From contig NC_084850.1 in assembly GCF_033115175.1 (NCBI RefSeq), forward strand, positions 101,557,439 through 101,621,438: DNA of 64,000 nt, written 5' to 3'. This stretch comes from Lepus europaeus (lineage: Eukaryota; Chordata; Mammalia; Lagomorpha; Leporidae). This document shows positions 32,916-43,327 of the stretch, piece by piece; within the stretch, counting starts at the first letter, position 1; each line of letters starts with the position of its first letter. Under the pieces are notes generated by a model. That model had not been told where the DNA came from, ran no database searches, and saw only the letters and a program-made list of their open reading frames with translations. Both the position numbers and the translations under genes were made by a program.

Positions 32916-33175
32916 TCTTCCATTCACTGGTTCACTCCCCAATTGGCTGCAATGGACGGAACTGTGCCGATCTAAAGCCAGGAGCCAGGAGCATCATCTG
33001 GGTCTCCCCTCTGGGTCTCCCAGGGGCCCAAAGACTTGGGCCATCTTCTACTGCTTTCCCAGGCCATAGCAGAGAGCTGGATCAGAAGTGGAGCAGCTGG
33101 GACTTGAACTGGCACCCATATGGGATGCCAGCACTGCAGGCAGCAGCTTTACCCACTACGCTACAGCGCCAGCCC
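32839..33175 (-). mobile_element. C-type SINE, minus strand
   Basis: CTAAGAATCAATTTT (about 32824-32838) and CTAAGAGTCAATTTT (33176-33190) flank it, one mismatch. Confidence 0.95.
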
Positions 33176-33191
33176 CTAAGAGTCAATTTTA

Positions 33192-33508
33192 TGGTGGCTG
33201 ATGCTGTGGCATAGCAGGTAAAGCCCTAGCCTGCAGTGCTGGCATCCCATATGGGCACAGGTTTGAGTACCACCTGCTTCACTTCCTATCCAGCTCCCTG
33301 ATAATGTGCCTGGGAAAGCAGTAGAACCCAAGTTCTTGGGCCCCTACACCCACATGTGAGACTGGATGAAAATCCTGGTTCCTGGCTTCAGCCTGACCCA
33401 GCCCTGGCCATCGTGGCCATTTGGGGAGTGAACCAGTGGCTGCAAGACACCACCCCCATGCCTCTCTGTAACTGTGACTTTAAATAAATATTTTTTTTAA
33501 AAAAAAGA
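33192..33508 (+). mobile_element. C-type SINE, plus strand, adjacent to the previous copy
   Basis: GTGGCTGATGCTGTGGCATA head, AAATAAATATTTTTTTTAAA tail. Confidence 0.9.
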
Positions 33509-33800
33509 GCCAACATTATAAAACTTCTAGAAGAACACATAACATAAATCTTAATGACCTTAGGTTTTACAAAAAATTTCTTGACCATAACATAAAAGGC
33601 ATAAACTAAGAAAATAAAAACAAATTGGACTTACTAAAACGAAAAGCTTGTGCTCTTCTGTTACTTAAATGAAAAGGCAAACCTGGGATAAAAATGCTAG
33701 CAAAAATACATATGTAACAATAGACTTACATACAGGATTTATACAGAACTCTTACAACTCAAAAATAAAAGAAATATACTAGTTTAAGAAGGGCAGAGTA

Positions 33801-34128
33801 GGCCGGCGCCGTGGCTCAACAGGCTAATCCTCCACCTTGCGGCGCCGGCACACCGGGTTCTAGTCCCGGTCGGGGCGCCGGATTCTGTCCCGGTTGCCGC
33901 TCTTCCAGGACAGCTCTCTGCTATGGCCCGGGAAGGCAGTGGAGGATGGCCCACGTCCTTGGGCCCTGCACCCCATGGGAGACCAGGAGAGGCACCTGGC
34001 TCCTGGCTTCAGATCAGCGCGGTGCGCCAGCCGCAGCGGCCATTGGAGGTGAACCAATGGCAAAGGAAGACCTTTCTCTCTGTCTCTCACTGTCCACTCT
34101 GCCTGTCGAAAAAAAAAAAAAGAAGAAG
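33801..34128 (+). mobile_element. GC-headed C SINE, perfect 15-bp duplication
   Basis: GGCCGGCGCCGTGGCTCAAC head and TGCCTGTCG plus A-run. AAGAAGGGCAGAGTA at 33786-33800 and 34129-34143. Confidence 0.97.
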
Positions 34129-34143
34129 AAGAAGGGCAGAGTA

Positions 34144-34475
34144 GGGGCTGGTGCTGTGGCACAGGTTAATCCTCTGCTTGCAGTGCCGGCATCCCATATG
34201 GGCACCAGCTTGAGCCCTGGCTGCTCTACTGATCCAGCTCTCTGCTATGGCCTGGGAAAGCAGTGGAGAATGGCTCAGGTCCTTGGGCCCCTGTACCCAC
34301 GTGGGAGACCCAGAGGAAGCTCATGGCTCTTGGCTTTGAACTAGTCCAGCTCTGGCTGTTGTGGCCTTCTGGGGAGTAAACTAGCAGATGGAAGACCTCT
34401 CTTTCTCTCTCTACATCTCACTATCTGTAACTCTACCTCTCAAATAAATAATAAATAAAATCTTTTTTTAAAAAA
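34144..34475 (+). mobile_element. C-type SINE directly 3' of the previous one
   Basis: Starts GGGGCTGGTGCTGTGGCACA at the last base of the previous duplication. Right flank GGGCAAAATA resembles GGGCAGAGTA, so the two copies may have used one target. Confidence 0.9.
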
Positions 34476-34487
34476 AGGGCAAAATAT

Positions 34488-34816
34488 TGAGGCAGGCATT
34501 GTGGTGCAGCAGGTTAAGCTGCCACTTGGGACACTTGCATCGCATACTTGAATGTCTGTTCAAGTTCAGGTTCTTCTGCTTCTGATCCAGCTTCTGGCTA
34601 ATGCAACTGGGGAGGCAGCAGATGATGGCCCAAGTACATGGGTCCCTGACACCCACGTGGGAGATTCAGATGGAGTTCTCGGCTCTTGGGTTCATCCTGG
34701 CCCAGCTCTGGCCATTGCAAACATTCAGGAAGTAAACCAGCAGATGGAAGATCTTTCTCTGTCTGCCTTTCCTTCTCTTTGTCCTTCTGCCTTTCAAATA
34801 AATAAATCTATCTTTT
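34488..34816 (+). mobile_element. C-type SINE, plus strand
   Basis: GAGGCAGGCATTGTGGTGCA head, CCTTCTGCCTTTCAAATAAA tail. Confidence 0.9.
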
Positions 34817-34832
34817 AAAAATGGGTAAAATG

Positions 34833-35181
34833 GCCGGCGCCGTGGCTTAACAGGCTAATCCTCCGCCTTGCGGCGCCAGCACACCGGGTTCTAGTCCCGG
34901 TTGGGGCGCCAGATTCTATCCCGGTTGCCCCTCTTCCAGGCCAGCTCTCTGCTGTGGCCCAGGAAAGCAGTGGAGGATGGCCCAAGTCCTTGGGCCCTGC
35001 ACCCGCATGGGAGACCAGGAGAAACACCTGGCTCCTGGCTTCGGATCAGCGAGATGCGCTGGCTGCAGCAGCCATTGGAGGGTGAACCAACGGCAAAAAG
35101 GAAGACCTTTCTCTCTGTCTCTCTCTCTATCCACTCTACCTGTCAAAAAAAAAAAAGCATGTTATTATAAAAGAAAAGAAA
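34833..35181 (+). mobile_element. GC-headed C SINE, plus strand
   Basis: GCCGGCGCCGTGGCTTAACA head and an extended A-rich tail (35143-35181, with GCATGTTATTATAAAAG inside). AAAAATGGGTAAAATG lies on both sides (34817-34832 and near 35182-35196). Confidence 0.95.
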
Positions 35182-35234
35182 AAAAATGGGTAAAATGTTT
35201 TAAAAGACAGTAACAATCAAGATGATATATAAAT

Positions 35235-35600
35235 GATGTCTCAGCCCATTTTCCATTACTGTAACAAAATCGTGGGTCATTTACAAATGAGAGAGTTTTA
35301 TTTTGACTCACTGTTCTGGAACTGAGAATGTCCCAGATCATGGTGCCCACATCTGCTCAGCTTCTGGTGGCACCTCATAGCGTCATTGCAATGGTGGGGA
35401 ACTCGGTGCATTTGTAAGGAGCACATGTGTGAGAAAGGAAGTATGAAAAAGTCAGGGAAGCCAAGCTTGCTTTAGATCAGTTCACTCACACAATAACTAA
35501 TCCAGTTCTGGGAGAACGAGAAGTCACTCAAAGGGCTCTGCCTCCATGACTCAAACACCTCCCAAAAGGCTCCACACATTCCAAACCATCTCAGAGGACT
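35235..35600 (-). mobile_element. MaLR-type LTR, minus strand
   Basis: TTTCCATTACTGTAACAAAA, GTTTTATTTTGACTCACTGT, TTCTGGTGGCACCTCATAGC and AACACCTCCCAAAAGGCTCC match the reverse complement of an MST/MLT1-type LTR. Inserted in the L1. Confidence 0.65.
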
Positions 35601-36335
35601 GTGTACAAGAAAAGATACTCAAAGCACTAGTTGTGAGGGGAGTATACATTGAACTCATTGTAAGATACCACTACATTCATACTAAATGGCTACATTAAAA
35701 ACCATACCCAGTGAAGACAAAGATATGAAGTAACTGGGACATTTTTATACTTCTGGTACAAATGCAAAATAGCACAGTTTGGAAAAACAGTTTAGCAATT
35801 TTTAAAATATTAAGCATCTACCTACTGTATGACCAAGTCATTCACTCCTTGGCATTTGTCCAAGAGAAATGAAAACCATGTACAAATATTCATAATGGTT
35901 TTATTTGAAAGAGTCCAAAAACTAGAAACAAATTTCCATCAATACATGCATAAACAAATTTGGGTATATCTATACAATGAAATATCACGTAGAAATAAAA
36001 ATACATGAATGAATCTAGATACATGTAAGAATACAAATGAATCTCAAAATTATGCTGAATGAAATAAGCCAGAGAACCCACAATGTGATTCCATTTACAT
36101 AAAATTACAGAAAATGCGAACTAATCTATAATGACAGAAACCAGATCATCGGTTGCCTATGGACGAGGCAATGATGTGAGGAGGGTGAGTGATAGATGTG
36201 TTCAATATTTTTATTGCAATTATGCTATGAAATGTGTACATGTGTCAAAACTAATTAAATCATATGCTTTAAATAAGTTATATTTATTATATGTTAATTA
36301 TAGCTCAATAAAGCTATAAAATATATTTGGGGGAC

Positions 36336-36600
36336 AATAGGAGAAATTTGAAAATGGACTGGATATTGGAAATCATAAAATTAGGCTGAAAATGATATCC
36401 CAGTTATGTGGGAGACTGTCCATTTTTAGGAGATGGATGTTCAATCACGGGTATAATATTAGTATCTATAACATCAATATTTCAGGAAAAATGTACATAT
36501 ATTACTAAATCTAGATGAAAATTGTATGTATTGTGCTGTTCTTTCAATATTTCTACAATTGAAAATGTACATAATTAAGATGTGGGAGAAATACTGTTAT
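36336..36600 (+). repeat. Probable old repeat after the L1 end
   Basis: GAGACTGTCCATTTTTAGGA and GTGCTGTTCTTTCAATATTT recall a common mammalian interspersed repeat that I cannot name with confidence. Confidence 0.4.
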
Positions 36601-37704
36601 ATTGTTTTATTGCCCATCTTCTCTGGAAATGTCCACAAGGAAGGAGAAATTCTTTATTTTTATTATCCTGCAATGTAAGTAAATCTGAGCGGATTTGTTG
36701 TTACTGTTTAACATGAAGAAAAATGAGGTTCATGGAGAATTGCCTCTGAACAGGAGACAAGAGCCAATCACACAAACACAAAAGAATGATGACATAAAAG
36801 GAATGCAGAATGGCACAAAATGAATGTAAAAGATGACAAAGACACAGCTTATATCTGTGAAATTGATATCCCTGAAGGAGTGTATCAGAAAAAAAAATGT
36901 TAAGCAAAACAAAACTTCCCTGAAATCAATGAATGGTTTACTATAATCTAGGTAAAATTCATACACCAAAATCAGGACCAAGACTATGCTTTCATGGATT
37001 CTTATCTTCAAGAACTAAAAAAGAAGCATGAGGCAAAAAGGTACATTATATACAAGGGAACAACAGAGCAAGTTCATCTAAGATTTCTAAATGGCATAAC
37101 TCAATTTTAGAAGAGCAACATGGACCAAGCTCTTAGGAACTTGTCCCAATCAGGGAAGCATAATCACCATGAATATATGGAATAAGAGATTTAAAAATAT
37201 TAACTGGATCTCACATAATTTATAGAAGTAGCTGGGGAAGTAGAGGTATGGAAGGAAGAACTGGAAGGTCAGAGGAGTCACTAACTCAGCCGCTTTGAAA
37301 CATTAGCATGAGTGAGTAAGTCAGAACTTTCAGGAAAATCTGAGAAGCCATGCACATCCAGCTGTCGAGGTGGGATAGTGAGAGGGAGTGGATGGAGAAA
37401 CTGATGAGAAGCTGTTAGCTTTGTGTGTCTGCAGCCAAGTAACTAATGGTAGGCACGAGACTAATGCTGAGCCCCAGGGCTGGGAGCTGGAAGGAAGGGT
37501 GGCAGATAGGGTAGATGAGTGAGGAAAACTCATAACCTGCTGGATAGCTCTGCATCTGCCCTTCATTGTATCTAATCACAAAGACTTTGAGAGTAACGGT
37601 GGCTCCTTCCTTTTGGCCTTTCAAATGTCACATAACTTCTACTTTTGGCCAACTCTCATTTCTCAGTATAACCTAGACCAGCATGGAGCAATCCAGCCCA
37701 ATGA
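36601..37704. other. Unassigned sequence
   Basis: About 1.1 kb with only short frames on both strands. No gene recognised. Confidence 0.4.
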
Positions 37705-37718
37705 CTTAATATTTTTCT

Positions 37719-37744
37719 TTTTTTTGACAGGCAGAGTGGACAGT

Positions 37745-37776
<32 letters not shown>

Positions 37777-38078
37777 TCTTCCTTTTGCCATTGGTCCACC
37801 CTCCAATGGCCGCCACAGCCGGCGCGCTGCGGCCAGCGCACCGTGCTGATCCAAAGGCAGGAGCCAGGTGCTTCTCCTGGTCTCCCATGGGGTGCATGGC
37901 CCAAGCACATGGGCCATCCTCCACTGCACTCCCGGGCCATAGCAGAGAGCTGTCCTGGAAGAGGGGCATCCGGGACAGAATCCGGTGCCCTGACCGGGAC
38001 TAGAACCCGGTGTGCCGGCACCATGGCTCAATAGGCTAATCCCTCTGGAGGATTTGCCTATTGAGCCGTGGCACTGGC
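37719..38078 (-). mobile_element. GC-headed C SINE, minus strand, with a snap-back 5' end
   Basis: TTTTTGACAGGCAGAGTGG start. Perfect duplication CTTAATATTTTTCT at 37705-37718 and 38079-38092. Near its 5' end, 38021-38042 is an inverted copy of 38050-38071 (20 of 22 match), replacing the normal GCCGCAAGGC segment. Confidence 0.95.
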
Positions 38079-38092
38079 CTTAATATTTTTCT

Positions 38093-38360
38093 AAGAGAAG
38101 AGTTGCTTTATGGTGAAGTACTATTACCTGAATTCATAAATTCCTCCAGGTTTGCTCAATTGCTTTCTTTAGTTAAATTCATTTCTAAAATATTACTCAT
38201 CAGTTAACAATGACCTCCTTGTCACAAAATCAAGAAACAATTTTCCATCCTCATATGAACTGATCTACAGTTTGGACAAGTCCTCTGTTGAAACACTTCT
38301 CAGAAACACTCTGTCTTCTGTGAATGCCACACACAGGCTCTCAAATACCACCTCTGGCAG
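38093..38360. other. Unassigned sequence
   Basis: AT-rich, nothing recognised. Confidence 0.4.
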
Positions 38361-38790
38361 TTGAAAATCTGGTTGGTCTAGGGCACCTCAACTAGGATGA
38401 CTGGTCACTGCTCCATCACTCTGTGAGCTATATCATCTTACAACAGCACAGCCTAGACTTTTTCACATGTGGGCTCAGGATTTCCAAGAGCAGCCATGGT
38501 GGGCAAACCTCAATGTGCAAGTACTTATGAAACTTCTGCTTGGGTCATATTTGATGATGTCCTACAGCTCAAAGAAATGTCTAAGCCCAGTTTCAAGAGC
38601 TGGAGAACTAGACTCCACCTCTTGATGGGTGAAGCAGCAAAGTCACATTGGAAAGGGGCATACAATCTGATGGTAGTGGCCAAAGGGGAATGTCCAGACT
38701 TTTGGTTTGCCTAGGATGTAGACATCTGGAAAGAGCATTGCTCCCATCTTTACAATAAAAAAGTTGAGTAATCTATAAAATCATCTTTTC
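38361..38790 (-). mobile_element. MLT1-type MaLR LTR, minus strand
   Basis: AGACTCCACCTCTTGATGGG, GCAAAGTCACATTGGAAAGG and CATTGCTCCCATCTTTACAA are typical of the reverse complement of such LTRs. The left limit is a guess. Confidence 0.55.
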
Positions 38791-39125
38791 TTGGACCCAC
38801 TAGAGAACTAAGACCACAGAACAACTAACCATCTTGAAATATAAGAAAAGACAAGGAGCAGAAAGTTATCACTGGTTACCCATGGCAGAGTAGGAAGGAA
38901 GAAGGGGCCACTATCCAAGCAGTAAGAATTCAGTAAGACTTTTGAATGAATTGCTGAAGACTAAGTGTAGGATGGTGTAAGAATATAGAACTGCTGGCAG
39001 CTGCAGACCTAAGGGTAGTTGGCTCCCACTTGCAGGCTCTTCTCTACAGACCTCCACTTCCTGCTCACAAGAAACACTGGGAGAGGGGAGGGAACTAGAG
39101 AGTCTCCCTTCATTAGGTGTAGGCC
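38791..39125. other. Unassigned sequence
   Basis: Purine-rich, no gene recognised. Confidence 0.35.
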
Positions 39126-39503
39126 TGTAAGGGGGCAGCTGCTAATACAGACATGACACAAAGCCCCAGTGGGATCCTACTCTCCTATGGAACAAAAGCC
39201 GTAAGTCACTAACAGAAATGGAGCTAACTTTGCTGCCCTCAGGACATAGGTGAAGATCCACTGTGACTAGAAGGGAAATGTAGAAAAAAAATCTATCCAT
39301 GATATAAGGGCAAGAAACCATCTTGGGCCCGGATTATTCAAAGCCTTCTACCAGGAGAAAAGCAGCAGGATAACTGAAAAAAATCCAAAGATAGGGATAC
39401 AGGGCATAACTAAAAACCGATGCTAGTTTAGGACAAACCCTGCATCACCAGGTCAGCAAAAACCAAATAATCACAGTCATCTAATACTAAAGGAAAAGCA
39501 AGA

Positions 39504-39505
<2 letters not shown>

Positions 39506-39551
<46 letters not shown>
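39506..39551. repeat. (GA)n microsatellite
   Basis: About 22 uninterrupted GA units, not inside a recognisable SINE. Confidence 0.95.
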
Positions 39552-39554
<3 letters not shown>

Positions 39555-40007
39555 CTCCTTGAGGTCCTGTGCAGGCACACAGGAAAGGTCTAATGGCAAA
39601 TGTGGTCCAAGAACATTGTGAGAAATTCTCTGGGAAACCGGTGCCTACCCCACATATAAGGTAACACAAGAGGAATTTGAAATATGTGGTACTGAAGGGA
39701 ACAACGGCAACAATAAAACCCAAACTCAGTCCAAGTCCTAACTAGACAGGCTCAATCCCACCACATTAACAGCCTAACAGAAACACAGCCATGCCTATTT
39801 CCAGAATAAATATTATTTAACCTCAGCCTCTACTACCCTGCATACAGTGTCCAACATTCAATCAAAAATGATTAGATGCAAAACAGCAAGAGAAAATCAC
39901 CCATTGCCAAGATACAAAGCAATAAACAAACCCAGACTCAGCTGACCCAGTTATTGGAATTGTCAGGGAATTAAAAATAACTACCATTAAAATGTCAAAG
40001 GGTGTTA

Positions 40008-40312
40008 CATACTAAATGTGTATCCCAAGAATTTATATTCTGAACTCTTAATCACCAATGTGATAGTATTAGGAAGTGGAGCCTTTGAGAGGTAGTTAGG
40101 TCATAGGGATGGAGCCCTCATGAATAGGATTAGTGTGCTTAAAAATGGAACTCTAGTCAACTTTCTACCATGTGAGAATACAACGAGAAGTTGACAATCT
40201 GCAACCTAGAAGAAGGGCCTCAGATTTCCAGCCTATAGAACTGTGAGAAATACATTTCTACTGTTTATAAGCCACCTAGTCTTCGGAACTTAGTTACAGC
40301 AGCCCAAGATAA
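40008..40312 (+). mobile_element. MaLR-type LTR, plus strand
   Basis: GTGTTACATACTAAATGTGT start, GATAGTATTAGGAAGTGGAG, GCCTATAGAACTGTGAGAAA and TAAGCCACCTAGTCTTCGGA follow the order of an MST/MLT1 LTR. Inserted in the L1-like sequence. Confidence 0.75.
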
Positions 40313-40619
40313 GACAAAGGGGTAGTGGAGAACATGAACAACAAGCATGAAGAGATGGAAAATTTCAGTAGAAATATGAGAACTATAAGAGTCAAATGGA
40401 AATAAAAAAAGAAAACATGACTAAGATGAAGAATGCCTTCAATGGATCCATAAGTAGACATGACAGAGCCAGGGTGGGGGAAAATCAGTAATTTTGTAGA
40501 CAGATGAAAAGATATTGTCATAACTGAAACACAAAGAGAAATGACTCAAAAATGGGAACACATATAGGGGTAGGAGAAATTTGTAGAATTTTTTAACACA
40601 ATGTGCCTATGGTCACAAA

Positions 40620-41860
40620 TTATTTACATTACTACTCCATGCAAAATACATTCACCCCCACTCCAGGACCTCCAAATGTCTCATTCAAAATTATGACATG
40701 AGGCTCAAATCCAGGATTTCAAGTCTTCTGTATCAGGTTCAGATATGGCTGGAGCTCCTTTGGGTACAGTTCCTGTTTCTTGATTCAGACACCTATATGC
40801 TAAATGACAAGTTATATGACCCTCTTCCCAACACACACACAAAATATATACACAATGGTGATGTAGGGACAAGATAACTGCAATAACTTTCATTCAAAAT
40901 GAGAAGGAACAAGAGGTGCCTATTAGTCACTGTTCCATAACAATTCTGAAATCTCAGAGAAATATTTTTAGGTTTCCCAGTTCCAGGGAAAATGATTTTT
41001 TTTTTTTTGATTAGGGCACAGTTCTCTCTAGGAATGGCTTCCTAGTCCATTTTAATACATCGTTCTTGAGTCTTCCCTCTGAGATGTCCTTTACTTCCCA
41101 TAAGGAATGGCCCGTGATTGCAGATGGGTAACTTTCCTGGCTTGTATCCTGTTGACAGAAGTTAAAGAGGAGAGTCTAGGAGGCTACCTTTCATTTTGAA
41201 AGGCTTTAGTCCCTTTAATCCCACATGGAGGTAGTTTCACTCATGAAACTCAATCATGGATCTACTCCATGCTCCAAAGGCCTCTTTCTACTTTGAATAG
41301 TGTGTCACGTTACTGTGGGACAATGTTGTAAAGATATTCAGAAGCCCTTTAGTGTAGCTGAGAGTCCTCCAAGCACCAACTAGGGTCTTAACACACACAT
41401 GATTTGATCCTAAGGCCATATTTTTTTAACCTTGAAAATATTTTGATGGCTGCAGAGGTTAGTAATGTGAAACAGTTATTTTCAAACCCATTAAGTACTA
41501 AATAGTCTGTATTTCTTCTGAACTCTGCTTGCCAATGGCACAATTATTACTTTAGTTCATCTCTGTACCTTTTCATATGAGCAAACTGACACTACCATAT
41601 ACTGGCAAATCTATTTAGCCAGATGCGTAAGTGCTTTTGGTACATTCTCTTATCTGTCTACATAGCATGGTCACTGCTTTGGCAGTGTTTCCTTACCAAA
41701 TTACAAGGACTGCTATTTTTTTGAGCCTTTATTAACAGTTTCCTCACTGTTTTTCCAGTCGCCATCTGCATCTAGGCCCAAAGCCAATACCACTTGTGTT
41801 AACGATTTAGTATAATAACTCTGCCAAAATACACTTTCAAGTATGACTTAGCGCTTTCTA
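40620..41860 (-). mobile_element. Probable MaLR internal sequence, minus strand
   Basis: GCAAAATACATTCACCCCCA, CAAATCCAGGATTTCAAGTC and CTCCATGCTCCAAAGGCCTC resemble the reverse complement of MaLR interiors. It lies next to an MLT1-type LTR in the same orientation. No coding frame remains. Confidence 0.5.
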
Positions 41861-42280
41861 TGCAACAAACTAGACCCAAACGTAGTTGCTTAAGATAATA
41901 ATGATTTTATTTCACAATTTTGCAGGTTGGCTTGGCTGCCTTGGCTGCCTTGGCTGGGGCTGGAGGTCTAGGAAGGCCTCGTTCCTATGTCTGATGGTTG
42001 GCAGGCTACTTAGTTTGAAGGGCCCTCAGCCAGGTTGGTTTGCCTCTGCTCTGTGTGGGTTTTCATCCCACAGTAGAGTGATCTGAGCTTCCTGACATGG
42101 AGATCTCAGGATTCTAAGGAGCAGCAAGACAGAGCAAGCCTCAGGCAGTCTTCTCACACTTCTTGAGCCTCTTTTTAATGTCCATTGGCCAAAGTAATTT
42201 ACATAGCGAAGTTCAAAGTCAAGCAGTAGAGATGCCACCTCTTAATAAGAGAAACAAGAAAGTAACATTGCAAAAGGACA
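41861..42280 (-). mobile_element. MLT1-type LTR, minus strand
   Basis: GATTTTATTTCACAATTTTG, CTTAGTTTGAAGGGCCCTCA, TTTTAATGTCCATTGGCCAA and ATGCCACCTCTTAATAAGAG match an MLT1-like LTR in reverse. TTGGCTGCC is repeated three times at 41930-41956. Confidence 0.6.
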
Positions 42281-42725
42281 TCCATAATAGAATGGGGGAA
42301 ATCTGTGGTGATTTTGCATTTTTCACACAGTGAAAGAAGGTAAGAACATTATGCTATGGAAACCAGTATGAATGATAGGATAATGTGTAAAATTATACCT
42401 GCAGATGTGTGCGCATGTAAAACCAAAATGACTTCTAAATTATGGATTCACTTGATAGAAATATTCTGTAAGAAACATATCTGACATTTGATAAAATTAT
42501 TCTGAATTTGAAAAGGGAATTTTACTTAAACCATTTCTGTTGTGCAATGTGTTCTGCTACAAATGCTCTATGAAACTAAGAATAGGTCTATATGTCAAAT
42601 AGATTATTGTTTCAACTTTCATTTTGTCACTTTCAATGGCTTAATATAACACATTAAACATGATTATCATTTATGTAAGGTTGCCCTCTCCTTCCTATAA
42701 GAATTTGGTAACAATTCACCTTATG
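42281..42725. other. Unassigned sequence 3' of the zinc-finger gene
   Basis: AT-rich, no gene or named repeat. I could not place the polyadenylation site of the zinc-finger gene. Confidence 0.4.
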
Positions 42726-42726
42726 A

Positions 42727-43056
42727 TCACCCCCTGGGAATCAGTGGGGATTGGTTCTAGGAACCCCCTGTGGATACCCAAATCCATGGATGCTCAAGTC
42801 CCTTGCACAGAATGGCACAGAGTTTGTATATGAGCTATGCACATCCTCCTGTATACTTTAAATCACCTCTAGATTACTTCTACAATTACTTAATACAATG
42901 TAAATGCTAAGTTGTTATACTGAATTATTTAGGGAATAATAACAAGAAAAAAAGCTTGTGCATATTCAGTATAGACACGTTATTTTTTAGAATATTTTTG
43001 ATCCAAGGTTGGTTGAACTCGTGGATGTGGAATCCGTGGACACAGAGGGCTGACTA
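42727..43056. mobile_element. Tigger/MER2-like DNA transposon
   Basis: GGATTGGTTCTAGGAACCCC, GGATACCCAAATCCATGGAT and CTCAAGTCCCTTGC at the left, and GGTTGGTTGAACTCGTGGAT with ATCCGTGG-like CACAGAGGGCTGACT at the right, are the two ends of a nonautonomous Tigger (pogo family) element. The ends are roughly inverted repeats. Lies about 270 bases 3' of the zinc-finger stop codon. Confidence 0.7.
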
Positions 43057-43327
43057 CTTTCTCAAGGAAGGCTTTTCCTCATGCATCAAGGGGACAGTAG
43101 TTTTCCCGGCATGAATTGGGCTATATTTTGTGAGGCTGAACAAAAATGGCAATTCCTTCTCTCCCAAAGCATTCTTAGAGAGTCTGAGTAATTTTTCTCA
43201 TCTCAGGTGAGACAGCCTGATGAATGCAACTCACTCAGACAGATCTGCCTTGGAGGGATTTTCTAACACATATTTGGACCTGACTTGTGCTATAAGGTGC
43301 TCTCATTTTCAAGTGCCGGGCTTGCGT

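Larger units (their letters stand above)
27970..36335 (+). mobile_element. Ancient L1 LINE (ORF2 to 3' UTR), plus strand, heavily interrupted
   Basis: Pieces in order: 27970-28449 (endonuclease-side ORF2), 29690-30785 (ORF2 up to the reverse transcriptase), 31050-31180, 31905-32215, 32537-32825, 33509-33785 and 35600-36335 (3' end, ATTATAGCTCAATAAAGC). In the reverse transcriptase, the FADD motif reads F-T-G-D (30746-30757), so a catalytic Asp is lost. About fourteen SINEs and one MaLR LTR interrupt it. L1 is a non-LTR retrotransposon; this copy is inactive. Confidence 0.8.
39126..40570 (+). mobile_element. L1/HAL1 5'-ORF1 type sequence, plus strand, split by an LTR
   Basis: 39780-40007 (CATACAGTGTCCAACATTCA, ACCCAGTTATTGGAATTGTC) and 40313-40570 (GATGAAGAATGCCTTCAATG, GAAACACAAAGAGAAATGAC) look like ORF1-side sequence of an old L1 or HAL1. 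39126-39780 is less certain. Confidence 0.55.

Noticed and set aside
39506..39551. CRISPR-like or other spaced repeat array
   Set aside because: It is a simple GA microsatellite. No spaced repeats with unique spacers occur anywhere in the window.
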